Source: Oleidesulfovibrio sp047973035 (GTDB taxonomy: Bacteria > Desulfobacterota > Desulfovibrionia > Desulfovibrionales > Desulfovibrionaceae). Taken from it: 64,000 nucleotides of DNA. Shown here in pieces: positions 1 through 7,349 of the stretch. Under the pieces are notes generated by a model. It did not search any database and was not told the origin of the DNA. It saw only the letters and a program-made list of their open reading frames with translations. Positions within the stretch are counted from its first letter, which is position 1; each line of letters begins with the position of its first letter. The stretch lies in contig NZ_JBKEBF010000034.1 in NCBI RefSeq assembly GCF_047973035.1, positions 1 to 64,000 of the forward strand, in the 5' to 3' direction. The translations under genes were made by a program, and so were the position numbers.

Positions 1-70
1 ACAGGCAGAACTCACGCATGACGTCCCGTGCAAATTCCTGCATGTTTGATTTGATCCAGCGGGTGGACAT
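1..70 (-). CDS. Start of an unidentified protein, cut by the window edge
   Basis: Only the first 23 codons are inside the window. On the minus strand an ATG at 70 is preceded by GGAGG five bases upstream, an ideal ribosome binding site, and the frame stays open to the edge. The visible N-terminus begins MSTRWIKSNMQEFARD and looks like an amphipathic helical start without a signal peptide. The family cannot be recognised from this much. It points away from the genes to its right. Confidence 0.55.
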   Translation of the reverse strand, partial: MSTRWIKSNMQEFARDVMREFCL

Positions 71-462
71 GTAGCCTCCGATACAGTGAACCGCAGTCTA
101 TGGCGGTGTTGCAACTTACATTTTTGTGCCGTGCCTGTGCTGTGCAACGGCAGAACCGCACGCAAGGGCGGCGTGTTCCGGAAACGGGCTGTATGAAAGA
201 CTGGTACAGCATCCGGCCGATGCATGGCATCAGAAGCGGTCTTTTATGACAACAGAGGTTCTTTTGTATGCTCAGGGCGTGTCAGTGCCGTTTCGGATCA
301 CTCCGGAAAAACACGGCAATACGCCTAGGCTGGCTACTTCTGACGGTGGCTTGTGGGCTCTTTGTATGTCATCTGATTCGATGAGGCAATGTCCGGGAAG
401 TAAAGACAGCAGATTCCAAACCTGCCTGTATCTGGCCATGGATTGACATATTTGTCAAGAGA

Positions 463-499
463 GGCGGCGCGCTGCAAGGGGGGAGGGCAGCGCGCCGCC
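463..499 (-). terminator. Strong inverted repeat, probable terminator of the 516-1067 gene
   Basis: A perfect 12-bp G+C-rich stem (463-474 with 488-499) encloses a purine-rich 13-base loop. It lies just after the stop of the minus-strand gene at 516. On the minus strand the stem is followed by CTCTCTTG, so the U tract is weak. A second short perfect repeat, TGTAGCA-CGT-TGCTACA, sits over the stop codon at about 503-519. The stretch from 80 to 460 holds no convincing gene. Confidence 0.55.
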
Positions 500-515
500 G
501 GCGTGTAGCAACGTG

Positions 516-1067
516 CTACAGCATGCATAGGGATTCATCACAGCATGTTTTCATAAACTCGCTGTAGGTGTGCAGTATTTTACGCTCTTTGAGGATTCTG
601 TCCGCTGACAGCTCGGGGACGGGATTCTGTGCGGCAAGTTGCAGGGCGTGCTTGTGTCGCGGCAGAGCCTGCATACCTTCTCCCAGACAGGTACCTGTGG
701 CTGTTTCAAGCAGCAGTGCGTCACGCGTGTCTGTGATGGCTATAAGCGGAACAGGTCCGCCGGCAGCCAGTCTGGCCGCGGCAAGGCTTTCGCGTACAAA
801 AGTATTAACCTGACCGGGAACAAAAAGCAGGAAAAAGAAAGGTGCGCCGGTGACATCGTGTGCTGCAAGATCAACAGTGCGGCAGTATTCCTCGCCGTTT
901 ACGGGAAACCGGACGGAGACTTTAGGGACAAGAGATTCGGAGGGATACTCCAGCTCTTCTACAAGCATACGGGCAAGAGCCTGACGCAGGTCTTCGTAGG
1001 TGGTCTGCTCTACGTTTTCGCCTGTCAGATAGTCGCGGATGCTGAGGCCAAGGCTTACTTCGTGCAT
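516..1067 (-). CDS. HsdR N-terminal-domain-like protein, active site apparently lost
   Basis: This is a 183-residue soluble protein. The segment VDLAAHDVTGAPFFFLLFVP, near residue 70, has the layout of the type I restriction R-subunit N-terminal fold (HSDR_N_2-like): an aspartate strand, a turn, then the strand that normally carries E-x-K. Here that E-x-K strand reads LLFVP, so the PD-(D/E)XK catalytic pair seems absent. The ATG at 1067 has GGAGA six bases upstream. No modification or specificity subunit lies nearby, so this is not a restriction system. The family assignment is by eye and moderate; a binding or structural role is inference. It is transcribed away from dsrA. Confidence 0.6.
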   Translation of the reverse strand: MHEVSLGLSIRDYLTGENVEQTTYEDLRQALARMLVEELEYPSESLVPKVSVRFPVNGEEYCRTVDLAAHDVTGAPFFFLLFVPGQVNTFVRESLAAARLAAGGPVPLIAITDTRDALLLETATGTCLGEGMQALPRHKHALQLAAQNPVPELSADRILKERKILHTYSEFMKTCCDESLCML

Positions 1068-1179
1068 TATTCTCTCCGGCGGAAGCGGAACTGTTGCTCG
1101 GAAATCGTATGCTTATAAGGTAAGACGCAAGGCAGAAGAAACAAGAGATTGTGAAAAAAAGAATTCCTTGTGCGCAGCT

Positions 1180-1209
1180 TCAGGATGCAGGCGGTTTTCT
1201 GCATCCTGA
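1180..1209. repeat. Perfect 11-bp inverted repeat
   Basis: The arms TCAGGATGCAG (1180-1190) and CTGCATCCTGA (1199-1209) flank an 8-base loop. The repeat lies between the end of the small gene at 1234 and the start of the gene at 1067, both on the minus strand. No U tract follows directly on the minus strand; a T-rich run appears about 20 bases later. It may be a weak terminator or an mRNA-stabilising hairpin. Confidence 0.5.
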
Positions 1210-1233
1210 GGCCATGCACATAGCGCGGGAGGA

Positions 1234-1491
1234 TTAATTGCTTTTCAGCAGCACCTGCGCCACAGCTTCGTCGTACAGAGCCATGGGATTGCTGTCGCGG
1301 CCCATGCCCCGATACATTTCTGCGGCATTGCGGATAACTTCGATGGGAATCCATTCATGCTGTTCCCACACTTCGGGTCTGTCCTGATGCCACAGGCGAA
1401 ATTCAATGGACTGCTGGCCGTTGCGTACGTAAACACGGACCTGCTTATTGGAAGGGTCGGGATAGTAATAATGTCCCTTATCGTCTCTCAT
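1234..1491 (-). CDS. Small conserved-looking hypothetical protein, 85 residues
   Basis: The frame is open further upstream, but the ATG at 1491 has GAGG at the right distance and gives a compact protein starting MRDDKGHYYYPDPSNKQVRV. It has a charged, aromatic-rich N-terminus, a stretch of alternating strand-like residues (VRVYVRNGQQSIEFRLW) and a helical C-terminus. There is no signal peptide, membrane segment or cysteine. The function is not recognised. It is divergent from dsrA, with about 400 bases between the two starts. Confidence 0.6.
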   Translation of the reverse strand: MRDDKGHYYYPDPSNKQVRVYVRNGQQSIEFRLWHQDRPEVWEQHEWIPIEVIRNAAEMYRGMGRDSNPMALYDEAVAQVLLKSN

Positions 1492-1711
1492 GCTGTACCT
1501 CACTGTAGATTGCCATGGCAGGCATGGTGCACTGCCTGCCCGTGCGTGTGACCTTAATGTCGGATGTTCGTCAAGTAAAACCGACAAGAGGAAGCCTATT
1601 GTCCGTGGAGTGTCAGCTTGAGGTCACTATCTGACAAAGTGGCTGCACGTTGCTGTTTTGCGGTGCTGCTGTAAGTGCGCGAGGGTAAGGGCTTTACATG
1701 CGTTGCAGGGC

Positions 1712-1740
1712 TTGACAAAGCGGTCTTTTGCTTCTAGCAA
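1712..1740 (+). promoter_or_regulatory. Probable dsrABD promoter
   Basis: TTGACA at 1712-1717 is a perfect sigma-70 -35 element. A 17-base spacer leads to TAGCAA at 1735-1740, a weaker -10. Transcription would start near 1747 and give a leader of about 150 bases before dsrA. The 1588-1900 interval holds no gene of its own apart from a possible leader frame starting at 1857. The start site is inferred. Confidence 0.5.
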
Positions 1741-1768
1741 TGAATTACTTTGTCCAAAAAATCACGTA

Positions 1769-1817
1769 GTTTTCGGCGGACGCAGTGCACTGACCAAGCA
1801 CTGGAAAAACCGAAAAC
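1769..1817 (+). promoter_or_regulatory. Nested inverted repeat in the dsr leader
   Basis: The outer arms GTTTTCGG (1769-1776) and CCGAAAAC (1810-1817) enclose inner arms CAGTGC (1783-1788) and GCACTG (1798-1803), separated by near-equal internal loops. In RNA this would form a two-part hairpin about 85 bases before the dsrA start. It could stabilise the message or bind a regulator. No riboswitch class is recognised. Confidence 0.5.
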
Positions 1818-1900
1818 ACCGCTTCTTCCCCATGTTACAGGGGGGGAGGCGAATTCATGTATGGTTGTGAACATAAACTAACCAATGTGGAGGTAAGGCA

Positions 1901-3214
1901 ATGGCTAAACATGCAACCCCCAAGTTGGACCAGCTCGAGTCCGGGCCGTGGCCCAGCTTCGTGTCCGACATTAAGCAGGAAGCCGAAATGCGGGCAAAGA
2001 ATCCCAAGGGTCTGGATTACCAGATTCCTGTGGATTGCCCCGAAGACCTGCTCGGTGTTCTTGAGCTGTCCTACAACGACGGTGAAACTCACTGGAAGCA
2101 TGGCGGCATCGTAGGCGTTTTCGGTTACGGCGGCGGCGTTATCGGCCGTTACTGTGACCAGCCCCAGCAGTTCCCCGGCGTGGCTCACTTCCACACCGTT
2201 CGTGCAAACCAGCCCGCAGGTAAGTACTACACCTCTGAGTACCTGCGTAAGCTCTGTGACATCTGGGATCTGCGTGGTTCCGGTCTGACCAACATGCACG
2301 GCTCTACCGGTGACATCGTTCTGCTGGGCACCACCACTCCCCAGCTGGAAGAGATTTTCTGGGAACTGACCCACAATCTGGAAACCGACCTTGGTGGTTC
2401 CGGCTCCAACCTGCGTACTCCCGCAGCTTGCCTTGGTGAATCCCGCTGCGAATACGCATGCTACGATTCCCAGCAGATGTGCTACGACCTGACTCAGGAA
2501 TACCAGGACGAACTTCACCGTCCCGCATTCCCCTACAAGTTCAAGTTCAAGTTCGACGCCTGCCCCAACGGCTGCGTTGCTTCTATCGCACGTTCCGACT
2601 TCTCTGTGATCGGTACCTGGAAAGACTCCATCAAGATCGATCAGGACGCAGTTGCTGAATACGTTGCCGGTAACATCGCTCCTAACGCTGGCGCTCACAG
2701 CGGCCGCGACTGGGGTAAGTTCGACATCGAAGCTGAAGTTGTAAACCGCTGCCCCTCCAAGGCCCTGAGCTGGGACGGCTCCAAGCTGTCCGTTAACGCT
2801 AAGGATTGCGTACGTTGCATGCACTGCATCAACACCATGCCCCGCGCTGTCCGTATCGGTGACGAGCGTGGCGCATCCATCCTTGTTGGCGCTAAGGCAC
2901 CTATCCTCGACGGTGCTCAGATGGGCTCCCTCGTTGTTCCCTTCATCGAAGCTCAGGATCCCTGGGACGAGATCAAGGAAGTCATCGAGAACATCTGGGA
3001 TTGGTGGATGGAAGAAGGCAAAAACCGCGAGCGTATCGGCGAGACCATCAAGCGTCTGAGCCTGCAGAAGCTGCTTGAAGTTGCTAATGTAACTCCGCAG
3101 CCCCAGCACGTGGTTGAGCCCCGTTCCAACCCCTACATCTTCTTCAAGGAAGAAGAAGTACCCGGCGGTTGGGATCGTGACATTCAGGAATACCGTAAGA
3201 GACACCAGCGCTAA
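1901..3214 (+). CDS. dsrA: Dissimilatory sulfite reductase, alpha subunit
   Basis: DsrA forms the alpha2beta2 cytoplasmic enzyme that takes sulfite toward sulfide, the last step of sulfate respiration, working with DsrC. The 437 residues equal the usual Desulfovibrio length. Cys177, Cys183, Cys221 and Cys225 form the siroheme-coupled cluster motif (CLGESRC and CPNGC). Cys284 and the CVRCMHC group (303, 306, 309) ligate the inserted ferredoxin-domain [4Fe-4S] cluster. The ATG follows GGAGG seven bases upstream. dsrB starts 20 bases after the stop, so the two are co-transcribed. Codon use is strongly biased, as expected for a very highly expressed protein. Confidence 0.98.
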   Translation: MAKHATPKLDQLESGPWPSFVSDIKQEAEMRAKNPKGLDYQIPVDCPEDLLGVLELSYNDGETHWKHGGIVGVFGYGGGVIGRYCDQPQQFPGVAHFHTVRANQPAGKYYTSEYLRKLCDIWDLRGSGLTNMHGSTGDIVLLGTTTPQLEEIFWELTHNLETDLGGSGSNLRTPAACLGESRCEYACYDSQQMCYDLTQEYQDELHRPAFPYKFKFKFDACPNGCVASIARSDFSVIGTWKDSIKIDQDAVAEYVAGNIAPNAGAHSGRDWGKFDIEAEVVNRCPSKALSWDGSKLSVNAKDCVRCMHCINTMPRAVRIGDERGASILVGAKAPILDGAQMGSLVVPFIEAQDPWDEIKEVIENIWDWWMEEGKNRERIGETIKRLSLQKLLEVANVTPQPQHVVEPRSNPYIFFKEEEVPGGWDRDIQEYRKRHQR

Positions 3215-3234
3215 CCTAAGAGGGGTACCAAAAA

Positions 3235-4380
3235 ATGGCATTCATCTCTTCTGGATACAATCCCGAAAAACCGATGGAAGGTCGTATTACCGACATTGGC
3301 CCGCAGCATTTTGCTCAGTTCTACCCGCCTGTTATTGCACGTAACAAGGGTAAGTGGCTGTACCACGAAATCATCGCTCCCGGCGTGCTCGTTCACGTCG
3401 CCGAGTCCGGTGAAAAGGTTTACACCGTTCGTGTTGGTGCTGCTCGTCTGATGTCCGTAACTCATATCCGCGAAATCTGCGAAATCGCAGACAAGCATTG
3501 CGGCGGACACCTGCGTTTCACCACTCGTAACAACGTCGAGTTCATGGTTGAAACCGAAGAAGCTGCCAACGCTCTGCGTGAAGATCTTGCTTCCCGCAAG
3601 TTTGCCGGTGGCTCCAACAAGTTCCCCATAGGCGGTACCGGTGCCGGTATCTCCAACATCGTTCACACTCAGGGTTGGGTACACTGCCACACCCCCGCAA
3701 CCGACGCTTCCGGTCCGGTTAAGGCTGTCATGGACGAAGTCTTCGAAGACTTCCAGAGCATGCGTCTTCCCGCACCTGTGCGTATTTCGCTGGCTTGCTG
3801 CATCAACATGTGCGGCGCCGTTCACTGCTCCGACATCGGTATCGTTGGTATTCACCGTAAGCCTCCGATGATCGACCACGAGTGGACTGACCAGCTTTGC
3901 GAAATTCCGCTGGCTGTTGCTTCCTGCCCCACCGCTGCTGTTCGTCCCACCAAGGTGGAACTGGATGGCAAGAAGATGAACTCCATCGCTATTAAGAACG
4001 AGCGCTGCATGTACTGCGGTAACTGCTACACCATGTGCCCCGCACTGCCCATCTCTGATGGCGAAGGTGACGGCTGCGTTATCATGGTTGGTGGTAAGGT
4101 TTCTAACCGTATCAGCATGCCTAAGTTCTCCAAGGTTGTTGTTGCGTACATCCCCAACGAGACTCCTCGCTGGCCCACGCTGACCAACACCATTAAGCAC
4201 ATCATCGAAGTCTACTCCGAAAACGCTATGAAATACGAGCGTCTGGGTGACTGGGCCGAGCGTATCGGTTGGGAACGTTTCTTCCAGCTGACCGGCCTTG
4301 AGTTTACTCACCACCTGATCGACGACTTCCGTGATCCGGCCTACTACACCTGGCGTCAGAGCACCCAGTTCAAGTTCTAG
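3235..4380 (+). CDS. dsrB: Dissimilatory sulfite reductase, beta subunit
   Basis: DsrB carries the catalytic siroheme site of the DsrAB tetramer. It has 381 residues, the normal length. The siroheme-linked cluster cysteines are Cys151, Cys188, Cys189 and Cys193 (LACCINMCG). The ferredoxin domain shows CMYCGNCYTMC at 258-268. The start codon is preceded by AGAGGGG in the short gap after dsrA. Codon bias matches dsrA. A strong hairpin separates it from dsrD. Confidence 0.98.
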   Translation: MAFISSGYNPEKPMEGRITDIGPQHFAQFYPPVIARNKGKWLYHEIIAPGVLVHVAESGEKVYTVRVGAARLMSVTHIREICEIADKHCGGHLRFTTRNNVEFMVETEEAANALREDLASRKFAGGSNKFPIGGTGAGISNIVHTQGWVHCHTPATDASGPVKAVMDEVFEDFQSMRLPAPVRISLACCINMCGAVHCSDIGIVGIHRKPPMIDHEWTDQLCEIPLAVASCPTAAVRPTKVELDGKKMNSIAIKNERCMYCGNCYTMCPALPISDGEGDGCVIMVGGKVSNRISMPKFSKVVVAYIPNETPRWPTLTNTIKHIIEVYSENAMKYERLGDWAERIGWERFFQLTGLEFTHHLIDDFRDPAYYTWRQSTQFKF

Positions 4381-4398
4381 GCCACAGAGCCAATTATG

Positions 4399-4423
4399 CC
4401 GGGCGGGGGTTTTCCCCGCCCGG
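4399..4423 (+). promoter_or_regulatory. Stable hairpin between dsrB and dsrD
   Basis: A perfect 10-bp G+C stem (CCGGGCGGGG at 4399-4408 with CCCCGCCCGG at 4414-4423) closes a five-base loop. No U tract follows, so it is not a classical terminator; dsrD starts 23 bases later. It would protect the 3' end of dsrAB mRNA or set the dsrD to dsrAB ratio by partial termination or processing. The role is inference; the structure is plain in the sequence. Confidence 0.7.
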
Positions 4424-4446
4424 TTCATCCCAGAGAGGATACTATA

Positions 4447-4677
4447 ATGGATGAAAAGCAGATTATCGTCGAATTCATCGAGTCCAAGTCTAAGTCTAAG
4501 TCCAAGTTCTACTTCAACGACTTCCTGCCTTTGTTCCCTGAAATGAAGCCCCGTGAAGTTAAGAAGATTCTGACCAAGCTGGTGAACGAAGAAGTTCTGG
4601 AATTCTGGTCTTCCGGTTCCACCACCATGTACGGCCTGAAGGGCGCTGGCAAGCAGGCTAGTGCTGAAGGCGAATAA
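4447..4677 (+). CDS. dsrD: DsrD, winged-helix activator of dissimilatory sulfite reductase
   Basis: This 76-residue basic protein has the conserved DsrD core, including FYFNDFLPLFPEMKPREVKK and the WSSGSTTMYGLKGAGKQ tail. DsrD has a winged-helix fold and in sulfate reducers is reported to stimulate DsrAB rather than act as a DNA-binding regulator. The start at 4447 has GAGAGGAT upstream and gives the family length; the longer frame from 4396 runs through the hairpin and is rejected. Residues 13-20 are an SKSKSKSK run encoded by a six-base repeat. A strong terminator follows. Confidence 0.95.
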   Translation: MDEKQIIVEFIESKSKSKSKFYFNDFLPLFPEMKPREVKKILTKLVNEEVLEFWSSGSTTMYGLKGAGKQASAEGE

Positions 4678-4714
4678 TATTTCTGCCCGGAAGGTGCGCC
4701 TTCTTGACGGAACA

Positions 4715-4747
4715 GCGTATGAACTGCAAAGTTCATACGCTTTTTTT
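4715..4747 (+). terminator. Rho-independent terminator of dsrABD
   Basis: A perfect 10-bp stem GCGTATGAAC / GTTCATACGC with a six-base loop is followed by seven Ts. It ends the dsrABD unit before the amidase gene. Confidence 0.95.
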
Positions 4748-4776
4748 ATGTCACCAGAAGGTGCAGGAGGGATTTG

Positions 4777-6195
4777 GTGCGTATTCCAAGAGTCATAATT
4801 GCGGGACTTAACGGTGGTTCCGGCAAGACGATAGTCAGCCTTGGCGTCAGCCGGGCATGGGCTTTGGCCGGTCGTAATATCAAGCCCTTTAAAAAAGGGC
4901 CGGACTATATCGACGCGCGCTGGCTGGCGTTGGCTACAGAAAATCAGGCGACAAATCTTGATCCTTTTCTGGTGCCGCAAAATGTGATGCAGGCTCTTTT
5001 CTGGACTGCCGCCCAAGGTTACGATGGTGCCTTGATTGAAGGCAACAGAGGGCTTTTTGACGGCAAAGACGTTACCGGCAGTTGTTCCACGGCAGAGGTT
5101 GCAAGGCTTTTGAATACACCGGTAGTGCTGGTGATGAACTGTACCAAGATGACGCGCACCGCCGCCGCCATTCTTTCAGGTATGGTCAATTTTGAGCAAG
5201 GATTGAATATCGCCGGTGTGGTGCTGAATAATACGGCAACAGACAGACACCGTGCGATTCTGCGTTCGTCCATCGAGCAGTATACGGATGTCCCCGTTCT
5301 GGGCGCCTTGCCACGAATGTGCGAGAACCCCATTCCTGAAAGGCATATGGGCCTGTGGTCTGACACCGAGATGGATGACGTTGCCGGACCGCTCAATGCT
5401 GTCGCGGCCTACCTTAGAAAACATGTTGATGTAGATCGTATCTGGGATCTTGCCGCAGCCGCACCGGAACAGAAATCGGTCGACAGCGTATGGGATCTGC
5501 TACCTGTATCCTCTAGAGCAAAACCGGACTCAGCATCCGTGCGGATAGGGTATGTCCGTGATGCAGCCCTCTGGTTTTATTACGAGGAAAATCTCGAAGC
5601 GTTGCGCCGTGCAGGTGCTGAGCTTGTGGAACTTAGCCTTCTGGACGATGCCGAATGGCCTGAACTGGATGGTTTATATCTTGGCGGCGGTTTTCCGGAA
5701 ACGCTGGCAGAAAAGCTTGCCGCAAATGAAGCCGCACGTAACAGAGTCCGCCGTTTTTCAGAGATGAATATGCCTGTGTATGCGGAATGCGGCGGCTTTA
5801 TGTATCTTGGCGCTATGTTGCGATACGAAGGGCGGGAGTATCCCATGTCGGGCGTGTTCCCCGTATGCACGACCATTCATTCACGTCCGCAAGGGCTCGG
5901 GTATGTGGAAGCGTCCGTAGTGGAAGAGAATCCTTTTCACGCAAAAGGCACTCAGGTGCGCGGACACGAGTTTCACTATTCCCGTGCAGAGGCTTTGGCA
6001 GGGCATAAGGTCTGCTACTCGCTGAAGATGGAGCGTGGGGAGGGTATGGGCGCTGATGCAGACGGACTGGTTGTCCGCAATACGTTTGCAAGCTACACCC
6101 ACCTTTTTGCTTTGGGTGAGCCTCATTGGGCTTTGAACTTTGTTAACGCCGCAAGAGAGTACAAATCGCATCGTACCAGCAATCCGCTAAAGTAG
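4777..6195 (+). CDS. dsrN: CbiA/CobB-type glutamine amidotransferase, probable siroheme amidase DsrN
   Basis: The 472-residue protein has the two-domain cobyrinate a,c-diamide synthase layout: an N-terminal ATP-binding domain with GLNGGSGKT (about residues 10-18) and a C-terminal class I glutaminase domain with nucleophile Cys about 338 in YAECGGFMYLG and His in GHEFHYS. This family amidates side-chain acetates of cobyrinate or related tetrapyrroles. Directly after dsrABD the likelier substrate is siroheme, because Desulfovibrio DsrAB contains siroamide and the homologue DsrN is encoded with dsr genes in sulfur oxidisers. The GTG at 4777 is chosen because AGGAGG lies six bases upstream; TTG at 4774 is too close. 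A role in cobalamin synthesis cannot be excluded. Confidence 0.88.
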   Translation: MRIPRVIIAGLNGGSGKTIVSLGVSRAWALAGRNIKPFKKGPDYIDARWLALATENQATNLDPFLVPQNVMQALFWTAAQGYDGALIEGNRGLFDGKDVTGSCSTAEVARLLNTPVVLVMNCTKMTRTAAAILSGMVNFEQGLNIAGVVLNNTATDRHRAILRSSIEQYTDVPVLGALPRMCENPIPERHMGLWSDTEMDDVAGPLNAVAAYLRKHVDVDRIWDLAAAAPEQKSVDSVWDLLPVSSRAKPDSASVRIGYVRDAALWFYYEENLEALRRAGAELVELSLLDDAEWPELDGLYLGGGFPETLAEKLAANEAARNRVRRFSEMNMPVYAECGGFMYLGAMLRYEGREYPMSGVFPVCTTIHSRPQGLGYVEASVVEENPFHAKGTQVRGHEFHYSRAEALAGHKVCYSLKMERGEGMGADADGLVVRNTFASYTHLFALGEPHWALNFVNAAREYKSHRTSNPLK

Positions 6196-6321
6196 CTGGC
6201 ATGGCTCGGAACTAAAGTTTTCAGGCTTTTTGATAGTAGTTTCAGTCAGGCCTTGTCAGGTACAGGCGACACTCTTTGTTCCTTTCCCGTAACTGCCGCT
6301 GAAAGCCTGCTGTAGCGAAGA

Positions 6322-7197
6322 TCATGCTCTGTTGGTCATGATGACGCCTGTGGCAACCACCAGTGCCCCGCCAAGAAGAGAAGACGGAATCGGCTCGTTT
6401 AACAATACGGCGGCAAGAATAATAGCACTTACAGGAACAAAATTAATGAACACTCCGGCCCGTGAAGCACCTATCTGCTTTACGCCCTGATAGAACCATG
6501 TAAAAGCAACAACGGTTCCGAAAACACCCAGATACGCAATGGAGAGCCATGCGGTCAGGGAGATGGTTGTAAAGCTGTTAATGAGCCCTTCTGAAACGGC
6601 AAAAGGCAGCAGTAACCCCGCACCGATAATGCACGACCATGCTACACTGGCCAGAGGGGTTGCGTGCACCATTACTTTTCGTCCGGCAAGGGAATATGTT
6701 ACCCAGCTTGCCACACAGCCGAAGATCGCAAGATCGCCTGCTGAAAGAGCGTGTGTGAATAATGCGAGAGGGTCTGCTCTGGAAATGACAATGATGGCTC
6801 CGAAGACTGATAAACCTATTCCGGCAAGGCGTGTGCGGGAGAGGGGCTCACCCAGCAGTAATGCGGCAAAAAGAGCAATACACACAGGGTTAAGCGCAAT
6901 AATAGCCGCTGCTCGTCCTGCCGGAACTGTCTGAAGCCCGAGAAAGAAAAAGGCGTTGTATGCAAATACGCCGGAAAGGCCTAGCAGCAACATGCCTGGA
7001 AAGCTTTTGCGGGTAAGCTGGGGCAGGCCGCCTTCATGCATCCTTACCAGAACGTACAGACAGCAGCCTGCAAGTGCGAATCGCAGAAAAGAGATTGAAA
7101 ACGGGGGGAGCTCCTGCGCGACAATACGACCGGCAATAAATGTGCCGCCCCAAATCAGTGCCGAAACAATAAGTTTTACGTATACCATGCGCGTCAT
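6322..7197 (-). CDS. EamA/DMT-family membrane transporter
   Basis: The protein of about 292 residues has ten hydrophobic segments in two halves, the pattern of the drug/metabolite transporter superfamily. Each half shows the EamA signature: ALIWGGTFIAGRIVAQELPP at the N-terminus and AYLGVFGTVVAFTWFYQGVK in the second repeat. Members export amino acids, metabolites or toxins; the substrate cannot be read from the sequence. No start has a clear ribosome binding site; 7197 gives the usual short N-terminus, with 7188 and 7236 as alternatives. It converges on dsrN and diverges from the RlpA gene. Confidence 0.85.
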   Translation of the reverse strand: MTRMVYVKLIVSALIWGGTFIAGRIVAQELPPFSISFLRFALAGCCLYVLVRMHEGGLPQLTRKSFPGMLLLGLSGVFAYNAFFFLGLQTVPAGRAAAIIALNPVCIALFAALLLGEPLSRTRLAGIGLSVFGAIIVISRADPLALFTHALSAGDLAIFGCVASWVTYSLAGRKVMVHATPLASVAWSCIIGAGLLLPFAVSEGLINSFTTISLTAWLSIAYLGVFGTVVAFTWFYQGVKQIGASRAGVFINFVPVSAIILAAVLLNEPIPSSLLGGALVVATGVIMTNRA

Positions 7198-7349
7198 GTC
7201 ATAGAGTTTTGAAGATAATATGCTAGTATGCCGCATCGGCGTTGATATCACCGGTGCTGTCTGCGGCAGGTGCTTCGGCATCAGCGCAGGGGAAAAATCA
7301 CGAACAAACTAACGTTACATGCCGTACGGCATATACAGGATATAACAAG

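Noticed and set aside
126..446. 106-codon frame in the left-end gap
   Set aside because: Its composition is not protein-like, it has no ribosome binding site, and it overlaps another equally poor frame on the other strand.
516..1067. Part of a type I restriction system
   Set aside because: There is no helicase domain, methylase or specificity gene nearby, and the catalytic E-x-K appears lost.
1835..5016. Long open frames of 468 and 601 codons antisense to dsrA and dsrB
   Set aside because: They mirror the strongly biased codon use of the highly expressed dsr genes; no start site or family signature supports them.
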